Below the pieces are notes generated by a model that saw only the letters and a list, made by a program, of their open reading frames with translations, did not search any database and was not told the origin of the DNA. This document shows, in pieces, positions 16,556 through 25,830 of a stretch of DNA of 64,000 nucleotides. The translations under genes were made by a program, and so were the position numbers. Each line of letters opens with the position of its first letter. Positions within the stretch are counted from its first letter, which is position 1. The stretch comes from Betaproteobacteria bacterium (GTDB taxonomy: Bacteria > Pseudomonadota > Gammaproteobacteria > Burkholderiales > SG8-41). Location: positions 1 through 64,000 of the forward strand of contig OMIN01000090.1 of NCBI GenBank assembly GCA_900299145.1, given 5' to 3'.

Positions 16556-17636
16556 AGCGTCGCTTGATTGCAAGGAATGATAAGCCCGGCGTAAAGTATT
16601 TCACTAATGCTGCCGGGATCCATCTCATGAGCAACCTGGTGCTTCTCATTTCACCTTGTACAAGTTGCGGATCTCGTCGCGCCTTGCGTACTGAATCCAC
16701 GTCCGTGGGAATGTAATGCGCTGGAAATCTCATTTCCGGTGTTGCCCAATAGGAAATGCAGTTTTCGAACCCCGCATCGTGCAGCATCGTCTTTAAGGCG
16801 TCGTGAGAATAGAGTTGTCCGGGCGAGCGGGCGTGGCCGCGACGCCGTAAAAGGAGATTTGCGATGCCGCGCGGTAGAGCGCTGCCAAATGGCATATTGC
16901 AGTAATGCTCGTCGGTTTTTCCGAGGACGTACTTCAGGGCGAACCGATTCTTTGTTGCAAGGTACAGGGCGCCGCCAGGTTTGAGTACACGGCGCATTTC
17001 AGCCAGAAGGCGTTTTTGAACATTCAGGTGCGACTCGTCTACGCAACGGGCTGCACACCATTCGAAAACAAGATTTAGCACCACCAGATCAAAAGACGAG
17101 TCAGCGTAAGGCAGGCGGCAGTCGTCACCGCCAACCGCCATCTGAACATTGGTCAGACCTTCCTGCCGGCAGCGTTCGGCCGTGAACTCGGCTTGGCCGG
17201 CCACAACTTCGAGGCCACATACAGATCTCGCCTGACGTGCCAGTACCGTAGTGAATTGCCCTAAACCTGTTCCAATTTCAAGTACTCTTGATTCGCGCGT
17301 CAAAGGCAGGATGCTGACAAACAAGGCGCGTTTGGGGTCGGTCACATAGCTGATAAACCCGGGGTCATTTTGATTCTGTTCTTGCAACGCCGAGAGCCAG
17401 CCTACCTCACGCGCCCGATTGTTCAACTGCCGAAGACTAGATTCGCCCTCGGCAGTCTCGGCAGCGGAATATCGCAGGAACTGCGGGATGCCGGCTCGTA
17501 ACGGATATACTGTCTGACCATTGGCCGCTTGCAATGCGTCGTTGATAAGCTGTAAAGGCAGGCGTGTCTGTGGGCACACATACGACGGAAACAAATCCGC
17601 CTGCGCGGGACGGGGAACAGAATTGAGAGGGTTCAA
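16554..17636 (-). CDS. Class I SAM-dependent methyltransferase
   Basis: The 360-residue protein has a short N-terminal Trm112-like segment (YVCPQTRLPLQL; only one Cys, so a zinc site is unlikely). The Rossmann methyltransferase domain follows, with motif I VLEIGTGLGQFT near residue 118, DLVVLNLVFEW near residue 185 and the post-motif LKPGGALYLATKN near residue 220. The acceptor is unknown; position beside glycosyltransferases suggests glycan modification. The start is a TTG overlapping the TGA of the truncated phosphotransferase upstream (TTGA), which indicates a former two-gene operon. Confidence 0.75.
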   Translation of the reverse strand: MNPLNSVPRPAQADLFPSYVCPQTRLPLQLINDALQAANGQTVYPLRAGIPQFLRYSAAETAEGESSLRQLNNRAREVGWLSALQEQNQNDPGFISYVTDPKRALFVSILPLTRESRVLEIGTGLGQFTTVLARQARSVCGLEVVAGQAEFTAERCRQEGLTNVQMAVGGDDCRLPYADSSFDLVVLNLVFEWCAARCVDESHLNVQKRLLAEMRRVLKPGGALYLATKNRFALKYVLGKTDEHYCNMPFGSALPRGIANLLLRRRGHARSPGQLYSHDALKTMLHDAGFENCISYWATPEMRFPAHYIPTDVDSVRKARRDPQLVQGEMRSTRLLMRWIPAALVKYFTPGLSFLAIKRR

Positions 17637-17926
17637 TTTACGGCACCTTGAATTGTGAGGTAACAGGAATTGGTCATTTGGGAAAAACGGTCCAGCGGAA
17701 AATGTCCGAGATTGTTTGCAATATGGCCGAGCGCCGCCAGCACATAGGAAACGGCATCAATTGTTTCGCATTGCAATACGCGGCAATGGCGCACTACTTC
17801 TGTTTGTAGCCTGCTGCTGCTCAGTTGGAAGGATAGGGAAAAGCGAACCAGATCGAAAATCGGATACCCTTCAATTTCAGAGCCTCCCCAATCAATAACG
17901 GTAAAACGACTACGCCATGGGTTCAT
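17633..17926 (-). pseudogene. 5'-truncated aminoglycoside-phosphotransferase-like kinase remnant
   Basis: About 100 residues survive. FTVIDWGGSEIEGYPIFDLVRF matches the metal-binding D-W and following block of the APH/choline-kinase-like fold, which normally lies some 200 residues into the protein. The Brenner-type H-G-D-x-x-x-x-N catalytic loop and the whole N-terminal lobe are absent. The reading frame stays open a little way towards 17945, where a plus-strand glycosyltransferase fragment begins. I therefore read it as the 3' remnant of a kinase gene that lost its front half in the deletion at this junction. It cannot be a working kinase. Confidence 0.65.
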
Positions 17927-17948
17927 CTGTCGAGTATGTTCTGCCTTT

Positions 17949-18671
17949 GTGCAGTTTGTCGATGGTGACTGCGAAATCCTGCCGGAATGGATAGTCAGAG
18001 CACGGGATTTTCTGCATAAGCATCAAGATGTGGGCGTTGCTTCTGGCCGTTTGCGCGAACGCTTTCCCGACCGCTCTATCTACAATATGTTGTGTGACAA
18101 CGAGTGGAATTCGCAGGTTGGCGAGGCGAGATACTGTGGTGGGATTGCAATGGTTCGAGTAGATGCCTTTAAGCGAGTTGGCGGCTTCAAATCCGACTTA
18201 ATCGCAGGCGAGGAGCCGGAGCTGTGCGTTCGATTGCGTGCTAGTGGCTGGCGTATCTGGCGACTAGATGCGGAAATGGCGTTGCATGATGCGGCAATGC
18301 TTCGCTTTGGGCAGTGGTGGCGGCGCGCAATACGGGGCGGCTACGCATTTGCCGAAGGCGCGGCGCTGCACGGCGCTCCCCCCGAGCGGCATTGGGTGCG
18401 CGAGTCACGTAGTGCCCGGCTATGGGGAGGTTTTTTGCCACTGACCGTTGTCGTCGCATTGCTGATATGGGGGGTGCCGGGGCTGTTTTTGGTGCTGATC
18501 TATCCGTTGCAGGTTGTTCGCCTTGGATTGCGTGGCATTAGATCACCGCGCGAGAACTGGTGGTGCGCATTTTTCATGGTACTGGGCAAATTTCCTGAAA
18601 TGATTGGGCAACTGCGGTTCGTTTTTAACCAGGGTTTGGGCAGGGTTGCCCGCATCATTGAATATAAGTGA
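17949..18671 (+). pseudogene. 5'-truncated GT2-family glycosyltransferase
   Basis: The surviving 240 residues begin at VQFVDGDCEILPEW, the DXD segment that lies about 90-100 residues into a family 2 glycosyltransferase. The usual start and nucleotide-binding front are missing. GGIAMVRVDAFKRVGGF, GEEPELCVRLRASGW (acceptor/ED region) and two C-terminal membrane-associated segments are intact. The GTG at 17949 is only the first possible start codon, with no ribosome-binding site. The frame is open further upstream but soon runs into antisense of the kinase remnant. The stop overlaps a GTG of the next gene. Either a genomic deletion or a mis-join explains it. Confidence 0.65.
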
Positions 18672-18703
18672 GTGGCTCGAAGCGTAACAATGGCAATCAG
18701 GAT

Positions 18704-19960
18704 ATGAAGGAATTTAAAGTCGCGTACTTGATAAATCTGTACCCCAAGGTAAGCCACAGCTTTATCCGGCGAGAAATTTTGGCGCTTGAGCGCATGGGAG
18801 TCCAGGTCGAACGTATTGCATTGCGTGGCTGGGATGATCTGCTAGTGGATCAGGAGGATCTGCGTGAACGCCAGCTAACGCGCTATGTCTTGCAGGCTGG
18901 CGCAGGTACATTGATTGGCGCAGTGATTCGATTGATGGTGACTGTGCCAGTACGCTTTTTCGCCGCGCTCGCGCTCGCGGTTCGAATGGGCAGGCGTGCG
19001 GATCGGTCAATTCTCTATCATTTGGCTTATCTGGCAGAGGCATGCCGCGTGGTGACGTGGTTGAAGTCGTTCGGTGCGGCGCATATTCACGCACATTTCG
19101 GCACGAACCCCGCAGAAATTGTCATGCTGGCCCGTGTGCTGGGCGGGCCACCATACAGTTTTACGGTTCATGGCCCCGAGGAGTTTGATAAACCCCAGTT
19201 TTTGGGTATGGGGGAAAAAATTCGCCGGGCTGCATTTGTAGTGGCGATTAGCTCCTATGGTCGCAGTCAGCTTTTTCGTTGGGTTGAACAGCTGCACTGG
19301 TCGAAAATCAAAGTCGTTCATTGTGGGCTGGAAAGCAGATTTCACTCAGTGGCGCCACTACCGTTACCTGCGGCGCGGCGATTGGTCTGTGTCGGGCGAT
19401 TATGCGAGCAAAAAGGCCAGTTGCTTTTGGTTGAGGCCGTGGCCAAAATAGTTAGCCAAGGGACGGATCTGGAGCTTGTGTTAGCTGGTGACGGCGAAAT
19501 GCGTAGTGAAATCGAATCGCTGATTGCAAAACACCAGCTGCAAGCCGTTGTTCGTATCACTGGCTGGATCAGTGCTGAACGAGTTCGCGATGAGATCCTC
19601 GCAGCACGTGCGTTGATACTGACCAGTTTTGCCGAAGGGCTGCCTGTGGTCATCATGGAGGCAATGGCGCTTCGGCGGCCTGTTCTGACGACCTACGTGG
19701 CGGGCATACCGGAATTGGTTATCCCGGGACAAAATGGCTGGTTGTTCCCCGCAGGCGATATTGAAGCAATCGTAGCCGCGATACGTGACTTTTTGCCACG
19801 CACTGATGACCAGTTGCGGGTCATGGGGGAAGCTGCTCGTGCCCGGGTGATTGAGCGGCATTCGGTAGATGTCGAGGCGTCGAAGCTGCTTGAATATTTT
19901 GAGCAAAGTGCGCTGAGGGATAGAAAAATGAAAGGGGATGTTGTCCGTTATGGTGGTTGA
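18704..19960 (+). CDS. GT4-family glycosyltransferase
   Basis: The 418-residue GT-B enzyme transfers a sugar from a nucleotide donor onto a glycan or lipid-linked acceptor. The N-terminal half holds HIHAHFGTNPAE near residue 125 and FTVHGPEEF near residue 155. The C-terminal half holds LVCVGRLCEQKGQLLLVEA near residue 226 and the donor-binding E-x7-E block in LTSFAEGLPVVIMEAMALRRPV near residue 305. The ATG at 18704 (MKEFKVAYLINLYPKVS) fits the family; a GTG at 18668 overlapping the upstream stop is the alternative. It belongs to the plus-strand polysaccharide gene run and overlaps the next gene by 23 bases. Confidence 0.82.
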   Translation: MKEFKVAYLINLYPKVSHSFIRREILALERMGVQVERIALRGWDDLLVDQEDLRERQLTRYVLQAGAGTLIGAVIRLMVTVPVRFFAALALAVRMGRRADRSILYHLAYLAEACRVVTWLKSFGAAHIHAHFGTNPAEIVMLARVLGGPPYSFTVHGPEEFDKPQFLGMGEKIRRAAFVVAISSYGRSQLFRWVEQLHWSKIKVVHCGLESRFHSVAPLPLPAARRLVCVGRLCEQKGQLLLVEAVAKIVSQGTDLELVLAGDGEMRSEIESLIAKHQLQAVVRITGWISAERVRDEILAARALILTSFAEGLPVVIMEAMALRRPVLTTYVAGIPELVIPGQNGWLFPAGDIEAIVAAIRDFLPRTDDQLRVMGEAARARVIERHSVDVEASKLLEYFEQSALRDRKMKGDVVRYGG

Positions 19961-21137
19961 GATTTTATTGGGCGGTTTGGCACTGCTGTTGCTGGTGCCT
20001 GCACTGGTGCTGTTGATACAAGTGCTAATGGCCCTGCGCGAGCACGTTCCGCGTGCGTACCCGAAGGGCGCTAGACCGGCGGTAGCGGTGTTGGTGCCTG
20101 CCCATGATGAGTCGCTGGTGATTGCGGATACGTTACGCAGCTTACTGCCTCAGCTCAAGGAGCACGATCGTTTGCTGGTGGTGGCAGACAATTGTACGGA
20201 CTCAACCGCAGAGATTGCGAGAAAAGAAGGGGCAGAGGTCATAGAGCGCTCGAATCGAGAGCATCGCGGCAAAGGGTACGCACTGGAATTTGGCGTACGG
20301 CATCTCGAAAAGGATCCGCCCGAGGTTCTGGTAATCGTGGATGCCGATTGCACCATTGACCGTGGGGTCATCGATCAACTGGCGGAATGCAGCCATGCCA
20401 CTGGCCTTCCGGTGCAGGCTTTGTATCTGATGCATTCGCCCAAAAACGCAAACTTGAAGGCGCGCGTTGCGGAATTTGCATGGGTAGTCAAGAATCACGT
20501 GCGGGCACTCGGTTTTCATCGATTGGGCTTGCCTTGCCAATTGATGGGTACGGGAATGGCGTTTCCGTGGTCTGTTATCCAGAAGACCCATTTAGGAAAC
20601 GGCAATATCGTTGAAGATCTCAAATTGGGGATTGATTTGGCGCGATCAGGTACACCTGCGCTATTTTGTCCCGATGCGGTTGTTTCCAGCACATTCCCCG
20701 GCAATAGCGAGGGAGTTAGCAGCCAGCGAACGCGGTGGGAACACGGACATCTTGGCATCATACTGCATGTCGCGCCGCGATTTATGTGGGATGCGCTTTG
20801 TCGGCGCGACGTGAAACAGCTTGCGCTTGCGCTTGATTTATGCGTTCCACCACTCTCGTTGATGGTATTGCTTGCGTTATCAATTTTCGCCTGTAGCGTA
20901 ATTGTATTCCTGATGTTCGGGCGATTGACGGCTTTGTCGATTTCATCCTTCGTACTGATCGCTATTGCCACGTCGGTCATGGCGGCGTGGATTGGCTATG
21001 GGAAGAAGGTGATTACACTCGTAGATCTCGCGTGTGTCCCGTTTTACGTACTTTGGAAGATTCCGCTCTACGTCAAGTTTGTGTTCAGCCGACAGGCGGA
21101 ATGGGTGCGTTCCAAGCGGGATGAAAGTAAACCGTGA
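19938..21137 (+). CDS. Membrane GT2-family glycosyltransferase (processive type)
   Basis: The 399-residue enzyme has an N-terminal membrane helix and a cytoplasmic GT-A domain: VLVPAHDES near residue 51, VADNCTDST near 77 and VIVDADC near 133 for metal and UDP-sugar binding. QRTRWEHGH near residue 258 is the Q-x-x-R-W motif of cellulose-synthase-like and hyaluronan-synthase-like enzymes. Three C-terminal membrane segments follow. Such enzymes extend a chain and pass it through the membrane, or act on polyprenyl-linked sugars. Overlaps with both neighbours indicate one operon. Confidence 0.85.
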   Translation: MLSVMVVEILLGGLALLLLVPALVLLIQVLMALREHVPRAYPKGARPAVAVLVPAHDESLVIADTLRSLLPQLKEHDRLLVVADNCTDSTAEIARKEGAEVIERSNREHRGKGYALEFGVRHLEKDPPEVLVIVDADCTIDRGVIDQLAECSHATGLPVQALYLMHSPKNANLKARVAEFAWVVKNHVRALGFHRLGLPCQLMGTGMAFPWSVIQKTHLGNGNIVEDLKLGIDLARSGTPALFCPDAVVSSTFPGNSEGVSSQRTRWEHGHLGIILHVAPRFMWDALCRRDVKQLALALDLCVPPLSLMVLLALSIFACSVIVFLMFGRLTALSISSFVLIAIATSVMAAWIGYGKKVITLVDLACVPFYVLWKIPLYVKFVFSRQAEWVRSKRDESKP

Positions 21138-22239
21138 CGGATTTTCGCCGAGACGTTTATTGCATACTGGGGCTACTGTTTGACAGAGTGACGATGCAAC
21201 AGGCGGTCCTCCATTTGCAAGACGCCGCGGGGCAACATAAGCGATGCTTCCTATCCACACCAAATCTGAATTTTGCAGTCGCCTGTCGGTCAGACCCGGC
21301 ATTTCGTGACTCGGTATTACAGAGTGATCTGGTGATAGCGGATGGCATGCCTTTGGTGTGGATTGCATGGCTGCTGAATATTCCCATTCGCGAACGCGTA
21401 TCAGGGTCATCTTTGATGGAATCGTTGAGGCAGACAAGTGAACAGCCATTGTCGGTGTATTTTTTCGGCGGCCCGGATGGCGCAGCCAAGGCAGCCTGTG
21501 AGCAATTGAACAAGAGCGGCAGCGGGTTGCGAGGCGCCGGGTTTGACTCTCCCGGATTTGGTTCTGTGGAGGAGATGAGCACTCCTGAGACCATCCGGCG
21601 CATTAACGAAAGTAGAGCAGATTTTTTGGTGGTAGCCTTGGGCGCCCGGAAAGGGAAGGCATGGATCATGCATAACCGCGACCGACTGCCCCCCCCCTAC
21701 TTAGCCACCTTGGCGCCGTAGTCAATTTTGTAGCGGGCACAGTCAAGCGTGCGCCTCAATTGCTGCAATGCGTGGGACTGGAATGGCTTTGGCGAATCAA
21801 GGAGGAACCCGCCCTTTGGCGCCGGTATGTCGGCGACGGTTTTGCGTTTCTAGGAGTACTGTTTAGCCGGATCATTCCGTACACGTTCTTGGCTCGTGTG
21901 GGTCGGCTTGGTAAAGGCGAGTTATCCGATGCCGCTATTGAAGTAAATTTTTTGGTAAGCCAATGTGAAATCCGGTTACAGGGGATCTGGATCTACGAAA
22001 ATTTGGATTTGCTTCGAGAATGCTTTAACAAGGTCGTTCTGGCAGGAAAGGATGTCCGCTTAGACCTCACCGGAATTCGATATGCCGACAGCGCGTTCAT
22101 AGCTCTCGTAGTCCTGCTTCATGGACACCAAACGCGGCACGCAAGGCGATTGATCATTTCAAATCCGTCGAGGGCTATTCGGCGAATTATTCGTTATTGT
22201 TGTGCTGACTTTCTATTGACTGCGGCCAGCAGTAGATGA
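21134..22239 (+). pseudogene. WecG/TagA/CpsF-type (GT26) glycosyltransferase with STAS domain, frameshifted at C9
   Basis: The first frame, a GTG start overlapping the previous stop, encodes about 186 residues of a GT26 transferase: STPNLNFAV, SDLVIADGMPLVW and VVALGARKGKAWI. It then runs through nine C at 21689-21697 into a stop at 21719-21721. Shifting to the next frame restores LLSHLGAVVNF, AGTVKRAP and GLEWLWR, the normal GT26 C-terminus. A STAS-like domain follows (VRLDLTGIRYADSAFIALVVLL, about the last 90 residues). Ten C would give one protein of about 368 residues. It may be a dead gene, a sequencing error or a phase-variable switch. Confidence 0.75.
21689..21697 (+). repeat. Homopolymer C9 tract inside GT26 gene
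   Basis: Nine consecutive C bases sit exactly where the GT26 reading frame breaks. One added C, or two removed, rejoins the frames; one removed creates an earlier stop. Tracts of this length are prone to slipped-strand mispairing. Confidence 0.85.
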
Positions 22240-22369
22240 GAGTTCGTCCGCACCCTCGGCTAATATCGCTCTCAAGTATGATGCATCGGAATTAAAGATA
22301 AGCCGCTGAGTGTAAAATGGTGTGTGAGTACATCTAATTTCGTTTCGGGTGTGCAGTCAGGGGTGTAAT

Positions 22370-22888
22370 TTGAGCGAACAAATCTCGTCCACGGTTCCAG
22401 ACTGGACGCGTGAATACAAGGCATTCTTTGCCTGGGATCCTGCTCGTTCATTATTGGCCAGTATTCGCGCCTATCAACGCCATTCAGGTGTGGGCGGGCT
22501 TGCGAGTTACGTGGCCCGTAAGATCGCCGTCTTGCGTCATCGTTTCTGGAGCGTGGCCACCGGCGCTGATATACCGCTTACAACCCAAATTGGCGGTGGG
22601 CTACTTTTGCCACATCCCAATGGAGTCGTCATCCACCCAAAGGCGATCATTGGAGTGAATTGCCTTATTTTTCAACAAGTTACAGTTGGTGCGCGCACAG
22701 GAAAAGGTGTGCCAAATATCGGAGGGCATGTCGATATCGGCGCCGGCGCAAAGATTCTTGGCTCCGTAAAGATCGGTGCTCACGTCTGCATTGGCGCAAA
22801 TGCAGTGGTGCTGCGAGACGTGCCACCCGGCAAAATCGCCATAGGCGTCCCTGCAATCATACTTTCAAGTTCAGATGAGGGCTCTTAG
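22370..22888 (+). CDS. Serine-acetyltransferase-like hexapeptide acyltransferase
   Basis: The 172-residue protein has a short helical N-terminus and a left-handed beta-helix acyltransferase domain of the serine acetyltransferase type. DIPLTTQIGGGLLLPHPNGVVIHP and VTVGARTGKGVPNIGGHVDIGAGAKI show the hexapeptide rhythm and the His of the catalytic region. Beside glycosyltransferases it more likely O- or N-acetylates a sugar than makes O-acetylserine. A TTG at 22370 with AGGGG just upstream is preferred; a GTG at 22349 is possible. About 210 bp of featureless sequence separate it from convergent prpD. Confidence 0.75.
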   Translation: MSEQISSTVPDWTREYKAFFAWDPARSLLASIRAYQRHSGVGGLASYVARKIAVLRHRFWSVATGADIPLTTQIGGGLLLPHPNGVVIHPKAIIGVNCLIFQQVTVGARTGKGVPNIGGHVDIGAGAKILGSVKIGAHVCIGANAVVLRDVPPGKIAIGVPAIILSSSDEGS

Positions 22889-23097
22889 AGCGAGTATCAA
22901 AATGTGCTACTTTGCGGCTTGTGGCTTGACAGGCTAAGCACGAACGAGTTTAGAAATCAACGTTTTCCTGGCGCTTATCGAAGTGCGGTTCGTCATTTTG
23001 AAATGCGTTCTTGGTTTGCAAGTCCTGCCGAGATAATTCGGTGCTGCATCGGCGAAAGCGCGGAGCAATCCGGACGAGAGAGTTTCGGGCCAAGAAC

Positions 23098-24543
23098 TCA
23101 AATGGCAAACAGATCCACAAACTCATGAACCGGCGTTGCTTCCAGCGCCTTTTGATTCTTGCAGAGTTCATAAATCGCCGCCCGCCGTTTCTCGGCAAAC
23201 TTACGTCCTAGATTGACCCTGAATTTGGCCTCGAGCAGGGGAATGCCATCCTTGCGCCGGCGGCGGTGGCCGATGGGGTATTCCACGGCAACATTGGCGG
23301 TTTTGCTGCCGTCCTTGAAAAACACCTGCACGGCATTCGCAATGGAGCGCTTCTTCGGATCAAGGTAATCCCGCGTCCAGGGCTTGTGCTCAACGCATTC
23401 CATCTTCGCGCGCAGCGCATCGACACGCGGGTCGCGCGCGACTTCATCTTCGTAGTCAGCGGCGGTGAGATTGCCCTTCATCAGACCGATGGCCGTCATG
23501 TACTGGATGCAGTGGTCGCGGTCGGCGGGGTTGGCGAGCGGGCCACTCTTGTCGATGATGCGGATCGCCGACTCGTGTGTCGTAATGACGACTTTCTTGA
23601 TGTCGTTGATGCGGTGTCCGACTTCCGGATGGAGCTTGACGGCACATTCCACGGCCGTTTGCGCGTGAAACTCTGCCGGGAAGGAAATCTTGAACAACAC
23701 ATTTTCCATTACGTACGAGCCATAGCCTTGCGTGAACTTGAAGGGCTGGCCCTTGAACAGCACATCGTAAAAGCCCCAAGTCTTGGCCGAGAGCGCAACG
23801 GGGTAGCCCATCTCGCCGGTGCGTGCCATAAGCGCCAGCCGCACGCCGCGGCTGGTCGCGTCGCCTGCCGCCCACGATTTTCGCGAGCCCGCCTGCGGCG
23901 CATGACGATAGGCGCGCAGCGACTGGCCGTCGATCCATGCATTCGATACCGCGTTGACAATTTCGTCGTGGTTAAGGCCCAGCATCGCTGCCGTTACCGC
24001 CGTCGTGGCAACTTTGACCAGTACTACGTGATCCAGCCCAACACGATTAAAACTGTTTTCGAGTGCAATAACGCCCTGAATCTCATGCGCCTTGATCATG
24101 CCGGTGAGTACGTCGCGCATTGTCAGCGGCTTCTTGCCCTCGGCCACCGCATTGCGGGAAAGCCAATCCGCCATCGCCAGAATGCCGCCGAGGTTGTCGG
24201 ACGGATGTCCCCATTCCGACGCGAGCCAGGTGTCATTGAAATCCAGCCAGCGAATCATGCAGCCGATGTTGAACGCTGCCATGACCGGATCGAGTTGGTA
24301 CGACGTGCCGGGCACCTTGGCGCCATTGGGCACAATGGTGCCGGGTACTATGGGGCCCATCAGCTTGGTACAGGCCGGGTAGGTCAGGGCCTCCAGCCCG
24401 CAGCCGAGCGTATCCATCAAACACAGGCGAGCGGTGTTGTAGGCTTCCGCGCTTTTGATGCTGTATTTCTGCGCGTAATTGGCGATGTCGGTGATGACTT
24501 TGTCGGGTTTGGGGCGGGCGCCCGTGGCGATGTTAGCGGACAT
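23098..24543 (-). CDS. prpD: 2-methylcitrate dehydratase
   Basis: PrpD dehydrates 2-methylcitrate to 2-methyl-cis-aconitate in the methylcitrate cycle of propionyl-CoA breakdown. The 481-residue length and MmgE/PrpD-fold blocks are typical: [22 protein letters not shown] near residue 97, [20 protein letters not shown] near 150, and [19 protein letters not shown] near 215. The start [11 protein letters not shown] is used because upstream in-frame sequence is unrelated. It is the second gene after prpC, with a copy of the 18-bp motif in the short spacer. In many relatives an aconitase gene follows; here a polysaccharide locus does. Confidence 0.93.
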   Translation of the reverse strand: MSANIATGARPKPDKVITDIANYAQKYSIKSAEAYNTARLCLMDTLGCGLEALTYPACTKLMGPIVPGTIVPNGAKVPGTSYQLDPVMAAFNIGCMIRWLDFNDTWLASEWGHPSDNLGGILAMADWLSRNAVAEGKKPLTMRDVLTGMIKAHEIQGVIALENSFNRVGLDHVVLVKVATTAVTAAMLGLNHDEIVNAVSNAWIDGQSLRAYRHAPQAGSRKSWAAGDATSRGVRLALMARTGEMGYPVALSAKTWGFYDVLFKGQPFKFTQGYGSYVMENVLFKISFPAEFHAQTAVECAVKLHPEVGHRINDIKKVVITTHESAIRIIDKSGPLANPADRDHCIQYMTAIGLMKGNLTAADYEDEVARDPRVDALRAKMECVEHKPWTRDYLDPKKRSIANAVQVFFKDGSKTANVAVEYPIGHRRRRKDGIPLLEAKFRVNLGRKFAEKRRAAIYELCKNQKALEATPVHEFVDLFAI

Positions 24544-24555
24544 AGTTAGATAGTT

Positions 24556-24573
24556 TAAGTATTTGATTATTAT
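24556..24573 (-). repeat. 18-bp polar motif, copy 8
   Basis: The minus strand reads ATAATAATCAAATACTTA. It covers the prpC stop codon and most of the prpC-prpD spacer and is one of three clear copies in minus orientation. Confidence 0.65.
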
Positions 24574-25724
24574 CGATTTTTTATGGGAACAAACTTGGTG
24601 TTTTCCGGCCCGGTATAAACCGCCGTTGGCCGGATCAGCTTGTTGTCCACGCGCTGTTCGAGCACGTGAGCTGCCCAGCCGGTGGTGCGGGCGATTACAA
24701 AAATGGGCGTGAACATCAGCGTCGGTACGCCGAGGCGGTGGTACGACACAGCGGAAAACCAATCGAGGTTGGCGAACATGTTGTTCTTTTCGCGCTTCAT
24801 CACGGCTTCAATGCGGTCGGCGATATCCCACATTTTCATGTCGCCGGCGTCCTTGGACAGTTTGCGCGCGACTTCCTTGATGATGCCGTTGCGCGGGTCG
24901 CCCACCGTGTACACCGCGTGACCGAAACCGATGATGGTTTCGCGATTGCGCACGCGGTTGATGATGTCCGCTTCAGCTTCGTCCATGGTTTCGTAGCGGT
25001 TCATCACTTCAAAGCCGACTTCATTGGCGCCGCCGTGTTTGGGGCCGCGCAACGCGCCGATGCCGCCGGTGATCGCCGAATACATGTCTGCCCCCGTGCC
25101 GGCCACCACGCGGCAGGCGAAGGTCGAGGCGTTGAATTCGTGTTCAGCGTAAAGAATCAGCGAGGTGTGCATGGCGCGCACAAAATCTTCACTGGGTTTC
25201 TTGCCGTGCAGCAAGTGCAGGAAGTGGCCACCGACGGAATCATCGTCGGTTTCGACTTCTACGCGGCGGCCATTGGTGCTGAAGTGATACCAGTAGAGCA
25301 GCATCGAGCCGAAGGACGCCACCAGCCGGTCGGCGATGTCGCGCGCGCCGGGAACATTGTGATCGTCTTTTTCAGGCAGTGCGCAGCCCAGCGCCGAGCA
25401 GCCGGTGCGCATCACGTCCATCGGGTGCGAAGCCGCGGGCAGGGCTTCGAGCACGGTTTTCACCGACTGCGGCAGTCCGCGCAGGCCTTGCAGCTTGATT
25501 TTGTAGTTGCGCAACTGCGCGGCATTGGGCAGCTTGCCGTGGATCAGCAAATACGCAATTTCTTCAAACTCGCAGGTGTCGGCAAGATCGTTAATGTCAT
25601 AGCCGCGATAGTGCAGATCGTTGCCGCTTTTGCCCACGGTGCACAGCGCCGTGCTGCCGGCGGCTATGCCGGAAAGCGCCACGCCTTTTTTGGCGCGTAC
25701 GATGGGGGTGTCGTTACCGCTCAT
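24570..25724 (-). CDS. prpC: 2-methylcitrate synthase
   Basis: PrpC condenses propionyl-CoA with oxaloacetate. The 384-residue protein is of the short citrate-synthase type: [46 protein letters not shown] carries the first catalytic His segment (split across residues 185-230), [13 protein letters not shown] near 268 holds the second His, and DWFSAVSY near 320 the catalytic Asp. The shorter length and the [12 protein letters not shown] block distinguish it from GltA at 30876. GAAAGGA precedes the ATG. A strong terminator separates it from mdh, so it probably has its own promoter around 25725-25767, shared with prpD. Confidence 0.92.
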   Translation of the reverse strand: MSGNDTPIVRAKKGVALSGIAAGSTALCTVGKSGNDLHYRGYDINDLADTCEFEEIAYLLIHGKLPNAAQLRNYKIKLQGLRGLPQSVKTVLEALPAASHPMDVMRTGCSALGCALPEKDDHNVPGARDIADRLVASFGSMLLYWYHFSTNGRRVEVETDDDSVGGHFLHLLHGKKPSEDFVRAMHTSLILYAEHEFNASTFACRVVAGTGADMYSAITGGIGALRGPKHGGANEVGFEVMNRYETMDEAEADIINRVRNRETIIGFGHAVYTVGDPRNGIIKEVARKLSKDAGDMKMWDIADRIEAVMKREKNNMFANLDWFSAVSYHRLGVPTLMFTPIFVIARTTGWAAHVLEQRVDNKLIRPTAVYTGPENTKFVPIKNR

Positions 25725-25767
25725 GATGGTTTCCTTTCGTTCGGGATGCTGTTCAGCAGTTCTACAA

Positions 25768-25806
25768 TGAAAAAAGCGGATGCCGTAAAGCTATCCGCTT
25801 TTTTCA
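25768..25806. terminator. Bidirectional intrinsic terminator
   Basis: TGAAAAAAGCGGAT at 25768-25781 and ATCCGCTTTTTTCA at 25793-25806 pair perfectly over 14 bp around an 11-base loop. A-tract and T-tract give a U-rich tail in either direction. On the minus strand it ends mdh transcription before prpC. The right arm runs directly into the 18-bp motif. Confidence 0.9.
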
Positions 25807-25823
25807 ATTAAAACAAATACTTA
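25806..25823 (+). repeat. 18-bp polar motif, copy 7
   Basis: AATTAAAACAAATACTTA, between the mdh stop and the terminator. It is antisense to the surrounding minus-strand genes. Confidence 0.8.
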
Positions 25824-25830
25824 ACCTAAT

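Noticed and set aside
23266-24549. Long open plus-strand frame (over 400 codons) opposite prpD
   Set aside because: It is antisense to a clearly recognised prpD, and its translation is rich in Arg, His and Ala as expected for a shadow of GC-rich coding sequence.
24666-25811. Long plus-strand frame opposite prpC
   Set aside because: It is a shadow of prpC; no domain is recognisable and prpC is certain.
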